DNA of 40,978 bases. Source: Paracoccaceae bacterium (GTDB lineage: Bacteria > Pseudomonadota > Alphaproteobacteria > Rhodobacterales > Rhodobacteraceae). Below, in pieces: positions 1-7,601 of this stretch. Positions within the stretch are counted from its first letter, which is position 1, and each line of letters begins with the position of its first letter. The stretch is taken from NCBI GenBank assembly GCA_013214575.1, contig JABSSD010000034.1, positions 1 through 40,978 on the forward strand, read 5' to 3'. Made by a program: the position numbers and the translations under genes. The notes under the pieces are model-generated. The model did no database searches. It saw only the letters and a program-made list of their open reading frames with translations, and had not been told where the DNA came from.

Positions 1-201
1 GCGACGACGAAGATGGGAGAGCGATCACTGCGGCGATTGCTGATCATTGGAGCCAACAGCGTTATCATAAAGCGGCATGTCCATCCGTTGGCGCGGCCGG
101 GCACATGGCTGGACGGAATGTTGTTGCGCAAGCCGCCGATGCTTGTGCGCGTGGCACTTGCTAACAAGATGGCGCGGATCGTCTGGGCGCTGATGGTGTA
201 G
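1..201 (+). pseudogene. IS110-family transposase, C-terminal fragment
   Basis: The frame is open from the first base of the window and ends at 201. It matches the C-terminal Transposase_20 end of IS110/IS116/IS902 transposases: a G-R-S-L-R-R-L-L stretch, then LARPGTWLDGML, LLRKPPMLVRVALANKMARI and a short hydrophobic tail. Only about 66 residues are visible because the window starts inside the gene, so whether the element is whole upstream is unknown. About 90 bp after the stop the sequence switches abruptly to the 3' end of an IS6-family element, so the right end of the IS110 element may have been lost. The family assignment rests on motif recognition only. Confidence 0.7.
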
Positions 202-291
202 AATGAAGTTTACAGGGCTCCGGCTGTGGCGGCGTAAGCCGACAGACAGTCGCGAGGCGTTGGAGCGGAAGAGGGCAAGGAGTTGTATGGC

Positions 292-394
292 GCAACCGTA
301 CCGCCGATCTCGCTGAGTGGCGCCAACTTGGCGCGGCATAAAGGACAGTCATATTGTCCTTGCAGAGACCAGTTCGAATTGGTCTGACAGCACC
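292..394 (+). mobile_element. IS6a remnant: 3' end with right terminal repeat
   Basis: This is the last 103 bp of the same IS6-family type that is complete at 9513-10330 and 22241-23058. The reading frame gives the conserved transposase tail RNRTADLAEWRQLGAA followed by a stop (TAA at 338-340). The right terminal repeat GTCTGACAGCACC lies at 382-394. The rest of the element is missing and is replaced by IS110-derived sequence. The Rid-fusion gene ends only 33 bp further on, so this IS end marks the left border of the first metabolic module. Confidence 0.8.
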
Positions 395-427
395 CGCGGC
401 GGGAATGGCGGCCACTGGGTTGATCCC

Positions 428-1903
428 TTAAGTCGCCCCCTGTTCGGTGATTTCGGCTTCGGCTTCGATTTCCACGCGGTAATTACCAATCAGCTGCGCC
501 ACAACAACCAGTGTGTTTGCAGGTTTGATCGAGCCAAATATTCGACCATGTGCTGCAGACACCCGCTCAACATCGTTGACGTCGGTAATGTAGATGCGGG
601 TACGTACAACGTCGTCCATGCTTGCCCCCAACGCCGTCAGGCTTGCCAGGATTTTGTCCAGAATATAGGTCGTCTGAGCCCCCGCATCTTGTGGTGCAAC
701 AGCCCGGTCAAACCCTGCCGTTGCGGTGGTGCCGGAGACCAGAATACGACTGCCAACACGATGGGCCCGGCAATATCCGGCAATATCTTCCCATTTGCTG
801 CCGCTCAGAACCCGCATCGCCCCGGTCCGATGGTCAACCGGAGTGGCCTCAAATCCAGTGTGAAAATTTGTCAAATGGTGGCTCAGGTCACCTGAGGCAG
901 TCAGAAAGGGCGGTTTGCGATATTCATCGCCACAATCGCCCGGCACATCATCGGTGAAATTCTCGCGTAACAACTGGTGATCCTCAGCATCCAGCGCGAA
1001 GCCGAACAGGCGCGTGTTATCAGCCATGTGATTCCGCTCACCCAACCGGGCCCCGATAATCACACCCGCAACACTGGATTGCTCCAACACCCAGCGGGTC
1101 GCGACATTCGACAGGGACACGCCGTGCTTTTTGCCAATCTCGGCGGCGGCTGCCAACAGAGCCTGAAACGCCTCCCAACCGCCTGCGGTGTCGATGAACC
1201 GCTTGTATTTCATCTTGCTCCAGTCTGGAATTTCGACGGGCTCGGGTTTGCCCAGCCAGCGATTCGACAGGAAACCACCGCATAAAGTGCCATAGCCAAA
1301 CAGCCGTGTTTTGGTTGCCTGACACAGGGTCGACAAAGGCCCGGCCGCGCGCCGGTCCAACAGCGAAAACGACACTTGATTTGTTAACAAAGGGATGCCG
1401 TCAGACAGGGCGAGTTGCAGATGCACCGCGTCAAAATTGGTGACACCGATCTCGGAGATCAACCCCTCTTGGCGCAGAGCTGTCAGTTCGTGCAAAGCGT
1501 CCAGCCAGGCCGGATGTTCAAACATCCACCAGTGAAATTGCAGCAGATCAACTTTTTCAACGCCTAACCGATCCAGCCGCTCTTGTACTCCGACGCGTAC
1601 GACTTCGGCGCTCATCTCGCCGGGTTCGGGGCACCATTTGGTGCAAATGATAGGTCGATTAGGCGCGTCTTTGTAGCGCTTCAACAAATGTCCGGAAATA
1701 ATTTCGGCACTGCCATAATGATCGGCCATATCAAAGGTGCTAAACCCGTGGCGAAAATAGGCATCCAGATCATCCGCGCCCTGTTCCGGGTCAATCGTCG
1801 TGCCATCTTTTTCGATGTCGGCGATCTGCCACAACCCGGTCAAAACCCGGCTGATCTGCAGAGTTTCACCAAGCACTATTTGGCTGGGTACAGGGGCGTT
1901 CAT
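428..1903 (-). CDS. Aldo/keto reductase fused to a C-terminal Rid (YjgF) domain
   Basis: A 491-residue two-domain protein. Residues about 10-320 form an aldo/keto reductase barrel with the full catalytic tetrad visible: Asp58 and Tyr63 in FDMADHYG, Lys89 in CTKW and His124 in LLQFHWW. A linker leads to a Rid/YjgF domain at about 363-487. Rid proteins typically hydrolyse reactive enamines or imines, but here the arginine that binds the substrate carboxylate in RidA is replaced (PANTL, Asn463). The barrel closely resembles the separate reductase at 3135-4220, so the two are paralogues. The start codon overlaps the upstream GntR gene by 4 bp (ATGA), indicating co-transcription. I infer linked deamination and carbonyl reduction of a substrate imported by the neighbouring transporter; the substrate is unknown. 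Confidence 0.9.
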   Translation of the reverse strand: MNAPVPSQIVLGETLQISRVLTGLWQIADIEKDGTTIDPEQGADDLDAYFRHGFSTFDMADHYGSAEIISGHLLKRYKDAPNRPIICTKWCPEPGEMSAEVVRVGVQERLDRLGVEKVDLLQFHWWMFEHPAWLDALHELTALRQEGLISEIGVTNFDAVHLQLALSDGIPLLTNQVSFSLLDRRAAGPLSTLCQATKTRLFGYGTLCGGFLSNRWLGKPEPVEIPDWSKMKYKRFIDTAGGWEAFQALLAAAAEIGKKHGVSLSNVATRWVLEQSSVAGVIIGARLGERNHMADNTRLFGFALDAEDHQLLRENFTDDVPGDCGDEYRKPPFLTASGDLSHHLTNFHTGFEATPVDHRTGAMRVLSGSKWEDIAGYCRAHRVGSRILVSGTTATAGFDRAVAPQDAGAQTTYILDKILASLTALGASMDDVVRTRIYITDVNDVERVSAAHGRIFGSIKPANTLVVVAQLIGNYRVEIEAEAEITEQGAT

Positions 1904-2592
1904 TCGGGTATCCGATCAGATATGGGGGCCGGGTTGCCCAGGTATTCCGCCGCGAGATAATTAAAACTGCTTTCGATATCGTTTTTCAACGCATCCAGTG
2001 CCGCATCGCGATCATCGTCACGCAAAGCCCGGATCAGTTCCTTGTGAAATTCATGTTCATCCACGCGCAGGGCATTTTCATGCCGGATGATTAGATGCAG
2101 ATAGGCGCCATATTGCAGCCAAAGCGCCTCGATCAGCGGCAGCATGACTGCCGAGTTGCTTTTACGGTACAGGGTGAAATGGAAATTGTGATTGGCCTGC
2201 AAATCCGGCCCGGTCTTAGCCATGTCAGGGGATGTCTGAATGATCGTTTCCAACACGTCGATGGTCGCGTCGTCCATATTGTCCATGGCAATCTCAAGCA
2301 CCATGGTTTCCATCCCGACTCGGGCCCGTTTCAAATCCAGCATCCGCTCATGGTCAAATGGCGGCACCTGAAGCGTCCGGCTTGGTGTGTCGATCAACGC
2401 GCCTTCGGCCACCAGACGGCGCACAGCTTCGCGCACAGGAGTCATGGACGTGCCCAATTGTTCGGCCAAACCGCGCAAGTTGAGCACCGCACCGGGGGCA
2501 AATTCGCCACGGGTAAACGCATCGCGCAGCGCGGCATAGACCTCTTCACGCAACTTGGACTGATCAATCTTTACAATGCCGAATGTGTTCAT
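1900..2592 (-). CDS. GntR-family regulator, FCD subfamily
   Basis: A 230-residue transcription factor. The N-terminal winged helix-turn-helix (about 10-75) shows the GntR pattern: LREEVYAALRDAF, then LAEQLGTSMTPVREAVRRL. The C-terminal all-helical FCD effector domain has candidate metal-ligand histidines in NHNFHFTLY and DEHEFHKEL. I chose the ATG at 2592 because family alignment begins there; an ATG 45 bp upstream is in frame but would add an atypical leader. It overlaps the reductase-Rid fusion by 4 bp and is divergent from the TIGR04076/reductase/transporter operon. It is therefore the likely local regulator of both transcripts through the 2593-2742 gap. Confidence 0.88.
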   Translation of the reverse strand: MNTFGIVKIDQSKLREEVYAALRDAFTRGEFAPGAVLNLRGLAEQLGTSMTPVREAVRRLVAEGALIDTPSRTLQVPPFDHERMLDLKRARVGMETMVLEIAMDNMDDATIDVLETIIQTSPDMAKTGPDLQANHNFHFTLYRKSNSAVMLPLIEALWLQYGAYLHLIIRHENALRVDEHEFHKELIRALRDDDRDAALDALKNDIESSFNYLAAEYLGNPAPISDRIPE

Positions 2593-2660
2593 TTCTACCC
2601 TATCTCTTGCGCGCAACTCTGCATCAAGACACGCCACAAAGCCCGGTCAGCACAAATTGT

Positions 2661-2690
2661 TTGACTGAGCTTGGATGAAATACATATGAT
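2661..2690 (+). promoter_or_regulatory. Predicted promoter and possible GntR operator in the divergent gap
   Basis: The 150-bp gap 2593-2742 separates the GntR gene from the rightward operon. On the + strand TTGACT (2661-2666) lies 18 bp from TATGAT (2685-2690), each one mismatch from the sigma-70 consensus. A small TGATCA palindrome overlaps the predicted -10 and is a plausible but unproven GntR/FCD site. A purine-rich GGGGGG at 2731-2736 precedes the first start codon. Confidence 0.4.
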
Positions 2691-2742
2691 CAAATATCAC
2701 AGATAACATCAAGCAAGAATCGATGTGCCGGGGGGATTGTGA

Positions 2743-3138
2743 ATGGTGGATGACAGGACAGACGATGGGGGCACCGGGCGGTTCTGGCTGTATGACCTTC
2801 GGGTCCATACGGTGATTGGGGATCGGATCGCTGTTTGTCATCATGTTGAGGGCGATAGTTTTCAGGTTCATGGCGAGAGCCTTGTTTTTGAGGAAGGTCA
2901 GTCAATTTCACTATATGCGCTGGCCGCGTTGCTGCCGCTGTTGCCTGCAAAACAGCGCGACACTGAAGCCAATGACTGGATGTCGACCGACGCTGAAATC
3001 GCCTGTCCTGACCCTCATTGCGGGGCCCGTTTCCGCATTGAACGAACCGCAAAGCGATGGTTCTCGCATGCCGAAACCACCGGCCTGCCTGATGCACGTT
3101 CAACCCCATATTGGCAAAAATCCGGAGCCCCCGAATGA
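2743..3138 (+). CDS. TIGR04076-like small protein
   Basis: A 131-residue protein that resembles the uncharacterised TIGR04076 family. The visible pattern is a beta-rich start (WLYDLRVHTVIGDR), a conserved CHHVEGDSF, a hydrophobic LYALAALLPLLPAKQR helix and the segment NDWMSTDAEIACPDPHCGARF with two cysteines. No signal peptide or membrane segment is obvious despite the hydrophobic stretch. No biochemical function is known for the family. It is the first gene of the rightward operon and its stop overlaps the next start by 4 bp (ATGA at 3135-3138), so it is translationally coupled to the second reductase. Partnership with that enzyme is an inference from this linkage. Confidence 0.7.
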   Translation: MVDDRTDDGGTGRFWLYDLRVHTVIGDRIAVCHHVEGDSFQVHGESLVFEEGQSISLYALAALLPLLPAKQRDTEANDWMSTDAEIACPDPHCGARFRIERTAKRWFSHAETTGLPDARSTPYWQKSGAPE

Positions 3139-4220
3139 GCATTCCCGAAACTGTGCACCTCGGCAGCGGCCATTTGATATCAAGAGTCATTAAAGGCTGT
3201 TGGCAACTGGCTGGCGATCACGGCCCGGTGGACCGGGCCAGCGCAGTGGCGGACATGGAGGCGTTTCTGGACGCTGGCATAACCACTTTTGACTGCGCCG
3301 ACATTTACAAAGGTGTCGAGGAAATGATTGGCGACTTTATCGCCGATCTGCGCCGCAGACGGGGCAGTTCAGTGGCCAATCAGGTCTGCGTGCACACCAA
3401 ACTTGTGCCCGACCTTGCCCGCCTGTCTGACCTGCGCCCGGAGGAAGTTGAGGCGATTATCGACCGATCCTTGCAGCGGTTGCAGGTTGATCAACTGGAT
3501 TTGGTGCAGTTCTATTGGTGGGATATGCAACTGGGCAATGCGGTTGACTCGCTTGGCGTCCTCAAGGACCTGAAACGCAAGGGTAAAATCAGAAATCTTG
3601 GCACTACCAACTGGGATGTTGCCGACATGGATCCCTTTGTTCGCGATGGGTTTGATATTGTATCCGCGCAAGTTCAGTATTCGATTCTGGATCGAAGGCC
3701 TGCCGGTAATCTGACTAGATGGGCAAAGAAAAACAGCGTCCAATTTCTGTGTTATGGCACGCTTGCCGGTGGGTTTCTGACTGAAAAATGGCTCGGAGAA
3801 CCGGACCCGGGATTTCACTTTGAAAACCGTTCGCTGATCAAATACCGGCTTATTATTGATGAGTTCGGGTCTTGGGGCAAGTTTCAGAACCTGCTGAGGA
3901 CGCTCAAGATGATTGGCGACCGGCACGGTGTTTCGCTTGCCGCAATTGCCTCACGCTATGTGCTGGATCAACCACAAGTCGCCGCCGCAATTGTCGGTGC
4001 ACGATATGCGCGGCATCTGCCCATGACGCTAGAGATATTTGACGTGACACTGGATGATCAGGATCGCGCGGCGCTGGATCACATGTTGCAAAAGGCAAAC
4101 GGGCCAAACGGGGAAGTGTTTGCGTTGGAACGAGACCGAACCGGGCGCCACGGGCGCATCATGAAATACAACCTGAATGCCAAACCGGACGACCAGACCC
4201 TTGGCGGCAGCAGTGGTTGA
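3135..4220 (+). CDS. Aldo/keto reductase with catalytic His replaced by Tyr
   Basis: A 361-residue aldo/keto reductase barrel, paralogous to the reductase half of the fusion protein at 428-1903 (shared blocks such as YGTLAGGFL and LDRRPAGNL). Three tetrad residues are present: Asp53 and Tyr58 in FDCADIYKG and Lys89 in VHTKL. The fourth, normally His, is Tyr127 in LVQFYWW. In this superfamily changes at that position alter the chemistry, for example in the steroid 5-beta-reductases that have Glu there, so this may not be a simple carbonyl reductase. I chose the ATG at 3135, which overlaps the preceding stop; an upstream in-frame ATG at 3111 lies inside the previous gene. The 3' end overlaps the next gene, as in an operon. 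Confidence 0.85.
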   Translation: MSIPETVHLGSGHLISRVIKGCWQLAGDHGPVDRASAVADMEAFLDAGITTFDCADIYKGVEEMIGDFIADLRRRRGSSVANQVCVHTKLVPDLARLSDLRPEEVEAIIDRSLQRLQVDQLDLVQFYWWDMQLGNAVDSLGVLKDLKRKGKIRNLGTTNWDVADMDPFVRDGFDIVSAQVQYSILDRRPAGNLTRWAKKNSVQFLCYGTLAGGFLTEKWLGEPDPGFHFENRSLIKYRLIIDEFGSWGKFQNLLRTLKMIGDRHGVSLAAIASRYVLDQPQVAAAIVGARYARHLPMTLEIFDVTLDDQDRAALDHMLQKANGPNGEVFALERDRTGRHGRIMKYNLNAKPDDQTLGGSSG

Positions 4221-4995
4221 GGCGTCGATCCCCATATTGGAAACACGCAACCTGACAAAGAATTTTGGGTCATTTTGCGCGGTCAACAGCGTTTCCTTGA
4301 CGATCAAACCGGGATCGATCACCGGGTTGATCGGTCCCAACGGAGCTGGAAAATCAACATTTTTCAATTTGTTGACTGGTGTCCTTACCCCAACACACGG
4401 GCAGGTATTGCTGAACGGGCAGGACATCTCCGGGCTTGGGCCGGATGCGCTTTTTACCAAAAAACTGGCCCGAACATTTCAAATTCCTCGCCCGTTCAAA
4501 CGGATGTCCGTGTTGGAGAACGTCATGCTGGCCCCTCTTGGACAGGTGGGAGAAGGTATTTTGGGGCCCTTCCTAAACGCTGGCAAGATGCGCGCACAGG
4601 AAGAGGAAATTCGCACGCGAGCGCTGGATATTCTAGAGTTTGTGACGCTTGGAAAGCTGACCGATCAGGCCGCCGGAAAAATCTCGGGCGGGCAGACCAA
4701 ACTGCTGGAGCTGGCACGGGTCTTGATGGGCGACCCGGCGGTGATCTTGCTGGACGAACCGGCGGCAGGGGTAAACCCGTCCCTGACTCGTATCCTGATC
4801 GAGCGCATAGAAGAGCTGAACCGACAGGGCAAAACCTTTGTGATCATCGAACACGACATGGATTTCATCATGCGCCATTGCGATCCCGTCATTGCCCTGG
4901 CCGAAGGGGCCATTGTGTTTCAGGGCACCGCAGAACAGGCGCAAAACAGTCCGACCCTGTTGGACGCCTATCTGGGGGCTCAGGCTGATGGCTGA
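4177..4995 (+). CDS. HAAT-type ABC transporter ATPase (LivG-like)
   Basis: The first nucleotide-binding protein of a branched-chain-amino-acid-type importer. Walker A is GPNGAGKS, the signature is ISGGQTKLLELARVL, Walker B is VILLDEPAAGVNP and the switch histidine is in VIIEHDMDF. The long insert with RTFQIPRPFKRMSVLENVMLA is typical of LivG. The start is uncertain: ATG 4177 lies 44 bp inside the reductase gene, and GTG 4213 would give a shorter leader closer to the usual LivG start. Neither has a strong ribosome-binding site. The stop overlaps livF by 8 bp. The genes around it make up a full LivGFHMJ set, but the substrate need not be an amino acid. Confidence 0.92.
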   Translation: MPNRTTRPLAAAVVEASIPILETRNLTKNFGSFCAVNSVSLTIKPGSITGLIGPNGAGKSTFFNLLTGVLTPTHGQVLLNGQDISGLGPDALFTKKLARTFQIPRPFKRMSVLENVMLAPLGQVGEGILGPFLNAGKMRAQEEEIRTRALDILEFVTLGKLTDQAAGKISGGQTKLLELARVLMGDPAVILLDEPAAGVNPSLTRILIERIEELNRQGKTFVIIEHDMDFIMRHCDPVIALAEGAIVFQGTAEQAQNSPTLLDAYLGAQADG

Positions 4996-5716
4996 AATTC
5001 TGCTACGCGCCACGGATATTGTTGCTGGCTATGTCAAAGACCTGCCGATTCTGAAGAAGGTCAATATTGAGGTCAAAAAGGCCTCGCTGACATTAATTAT
5101 CGGCCCCAACGGTGCCGGAAAATCAACCTTTATCAAGGCCATTGCCGGGGTGGTTCCGGTGACATCAGGTCAGATATCGCTGAGTGGTCAGAACATCACC
5201 GGCATTCGCCCCGACCAGATGGCGCAGCATTCCATTGCCTATGTGCCGCAATCGGACAACATTTTTCGGGCCCTGACCATTCGGCAAAACCTTGAATTGG
5301 TGCTGCGTAAGTCCAAAAATGGCCCGGCCCGCATTGCTGAGATGTTCACCCGTTTCCCCCCACTGGCCGGAAAACAAGCCGAAAAGGCCGGGACATTGTC
5401 AGGCGGGCAGCGCCAAATGTTGGCGGTGGCCATGGCGCTGGCGGTCGATCCCCTGCTTATCCTGATGGATGAACCCTCGGCTGGTCTGTCGCCAAAAGCG
5501 GCGCAGGAGGTGTTGCAACTGGCCCGTGATCTGACCTCACAAGGGGTCACAATTTTGCTGGTCGAACAGAACGTCAAACAGGCGATGCGACTGGCCGATC
5601 ATTGCTACATTCTGGCTGAGGGGCGCAATCAGCATGACGCTGACGCATCAATTCTGCTGGATGACCCCATTGTCGGCGAAATTTATCTTGGTGGCAAACG
5701 GACGAATGTCTCATGA
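4988..5716 (+). CDS. HAAT-type ABC transporter ATPase (LivF-like)
   Basis: The second nucleotide-binding protein of the importer, 242 residues. It has Walker A GPNGAGKST, a Q-loop region AYVPQSDNIF, signature LSGGQRQMLAVAMAL, Walker B LLILMDEPSAGLSP and the C-terminal ILLVEQNVKQA typical of LivF. I chose the ATG at 4988, which overlaps the livG stop by 8 bp; an earlier in-frame start lies deep inside livG and is unlikely. The stop overlaps the permease start by 4 bp. It should pair with the LivG-like protein on the cytoplasmic face of the LivH/LivM pore. Confidence 0.92.
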   Translation: MAEILLRATDIVAGYVKDLPILKKVNIEVKKASLTLIIGPNGAGKSTFIKAIAGVVPVTSGQISLSGQNITGIRPDQMAQHSIAYVPQSDNIFRALTIRQNLELVLRKSKNGPARIAEMFTRFPPLAGKQAEKAGTLSGGQRQMLAVAMALAVDPLLILMDEPSAGLSPKAAQEVLQLARDLTSQGVTILLVEQNVKQAMRLADHCYILAEGRNQHDADASILLDDPIVGEIYLGGKRTNVS

Positions 5717-6627
5717 TCCAGAGCCTTGCAGACGGTATTCTTGTCGGAGCGATTTTGTCCCTGGGGGCTATCGGGCTGACCATGGTCATGCATATCCTGC
5801 GCTTTGCCAACTTCAGCCATGCGGAATTGTTGTCGATCGGTGCCTATAGCGCGCTGGTGTTCGACGCGCTGTTTTCGGGGATTCTTCCGATCCTGGCTAA
5901 TAAAATTGGCCCGTTTTCCATGACCTGGGCGCTGACCCTGTCGATGTTCTGCGCCATGGGGGTGACTGGGTTGTCGGCGATGTTGATTGACCGGTTTGTG
6001 TTTAAACGTATCCGCGAAAAAGGCGATGAGTTGTCCATGGTGTTTGCCTCATTCGGGGTGGCGATGATCATCCGCAATGTTCTGGGGCTGATATTCGGAC
6101 TGAAATCACAGCTTTACAGCAATGATATCGTGTTTGCGGTGATGATCAGCTCTGACCCGATGTTGTTGATTAAACCCGATCAGGTGTTTGTACTGCTGGC
6201 GGCCTTGCTGATCATGCTGGTGCTGCATTTTGTTCTGTCGCGCACCACATTTGGCTATGCCCTGCGCGCGGTTGCGGAAAACCCGTCGCTGGCCGAGGTG
6301 TCCGGCATCCGGTTATCGCGGGTGATTGCTTTGGTCTGGATCATCGGCGGGTGTCTGGCCGCTGCCGCCGGTGTGTTTTATGGCCTCAATAACCACATTA
6401 ACCCGGTGATCGGGCGCGATCTGGTGTTACCGATCTTTGCCGCCACCATCGTCGGCGGCATCGGCAGCGTATATGGCGCGGTTTTGGGTGGGTTCATCGT
6501 GGGCATTGCGGCCAACATGGCGTTGCTGGTGCTGCCATCAGGTTATAGTCCGGCCGTGCCGTTCATGATCATTCTGGCGTTATTACTGGTGCGCCCTCAC
6601 GGATTGTTCGGAGAGCCACAGACATGA
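5713..6627 (+). CDS. HAAT-type ABC transporter permease (LivH-like)
   Basis: A 304-residue inner-membrane permease with about eight hydrophobic segments. LivH hallmarks are the N-terminal GILVGAILSLGAIGLTMVM, then LRFANFSHAEL, the central RTTFGYALRAVAENPSLAEVSGI coupling region and the late AATIVGGIGSVYGAVLGGF. It overlaps livF and livM by 4 bp each, so expression is tightly coupled. It forms the translocation pore with the LivM-like partner. Confidence 0.92.
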   Translation: MIQSLADGILVGAILSLGAIGLTMVMHILRFANFSHAELLSIGAYSALVFDALFSGILPILANKIGPFSMTWALTLSMFCAMGVTGLSAMLIDRFVFKRIREKGDELSMVFASFGVAMIIRNVLGLIFGLKSQLYSNDIVFAVMISSDPMLLIKPDQVFVLLAALLIMLVLHFVLSRTTFGYALRAVAENPSLAEVSGIRLSRVIALVWIIGGCLAAAAGVFYGLNNHINPVIGRDLVLPIFAATIVGGIGSVYGAVLGGFIVGIAANMALLVLPSGYSPAVPFMIILALLLVRPHGLFGEPQT

Positions 6628-7577
6628 TGGGCCTTATCTCATATCTGGTGTTTTTCATAACGATTGCATCAATTCTGGCCATTGCTGTGCTGGGGCTGAA
6701 CCTGCAATGGGGCAATACCGGGTTGTTCAATGGCGGTGTTGTCGCCTTCTTTGGCGCAGGCGCTTATGGCACCCTTTTGTTGGGCGGTGACCCGCAATCC
6801 GATCACATTGGCGGTTTTGATTTGTTCTATCCGCTGGCGCTGCTCGGCGGGGCCGTTGCTGCCGGGGTGCTGGCCTGGGTGGTCGGGCGGCTCACTTTGC
6901 ATCTGCGGCACGACTATTTTGCGATTGCTACATTTGGTGTTGCGGTCACCTTTGAAAACGTCATGCGCAACGCCGAAGGGCTGTCCGGCGGAGCCAAAGG
7001 GTTGCGCGGGTTTACTCGACCCCTTGAGGCCTTCGTGAATAACGGATTTACATATAACGTGCTGTTTTTGCTGGTCGTCACGTCCCTTTTGGTCTGCACC
7101 TATCTGTTTCTTGAACGACTGATCCGCTCGCCTTATGGGCGCCTGCTACGCGCCATCCGCGAGGATGAAATAGCCGCCTGTTCACTGGGCAAAAAACCAG
7201 ACCGCATTCGGCTGACCGCCTTTATCACCGGGTCTTGCATCGTTGGTCTGGCCGGAGGGCTTTATGCCACGTTCTATGCCTTTGTCAGCCCGCAGGACGT
7301 TTTGCCAACATTAACGTTCCAATTATGGGCAATGTTGATTGTCGGCGGTGCGGGCAACAATCGGGGTGCGATTTTTGGCACGTTCCTGATATGGGGCGCC
7401 TGGTCCGCAAGTGGCTGGGGCCTGTCGCGTTTTGCCCCGGTCGAGGTTCAGCTGTATACCGGAACCATGCAATTCATTCTGATAGGCCTCGTCATCGTCG
7501 GCATGTTACTGTGGAGGCCGCAAGGTCTCTTCCCGGAACGGCTGGTCGTTTCACAATCCGGATGTAAATCAAAATAA
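6624..7577 (+). CDS. HAAT-type ABC transporter permease (LivM-like)
   Basis: A 317-residue inner-membrane permease. It carries the LivM pattern LAIAVLGLNLQWGNTGLFNGG near the N-terminus, RLTLHLRHDYFAIATFGVAV mid-protein, the coupling segment SPYGRLLRAIREDEIAACSLGK and a C-terminal WRPQGLFPER. ATG 6624 overlaps the livH stop; ATG 6627 directly follows and is an equally possible start. A 24-bp gap with a ribosome-binding site leads to the binding-protein gene. Confidence 0.92.
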   Translation: MMGLISYLVFFITIASILAIAVLGLNLQWGNTGLFNGGVVAFFGAGAYGTLLLGGDPQSDHIGGFDLFYPLALLGGAVAAGVLAWVVGRLTLHLRHDYFAIATFGVAVTFENVMRNAEGLSGGAKGLRGFTRPLEAFVNNGFTYNVLFLLVVTSLLVCTYLFLERLIRSPYGRLLRAIREDEIAACSLGKKPDRIRLTAFITGSCIVGLAGGLYATFYAFVSPQDVLPTLTFQLWAMLIVGGAGNNRGAIFGTFLIWGAWSASGWGLSRFAPVEVQLYTGTMQFILIGLVIVGMLLWRPQGLFPERLVVSQSGCKSK

Positions 7578-7601
7578 TCCAATCCAACAAGGGAGACTAT
7601 C

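Noticed and set aside
1903-1960. Long open frames on the opposite strand of the GntR and reductase genes.
   Set aside because: They lack ribosome-binding sites and family similarity, and overlap well-supported genes completely.
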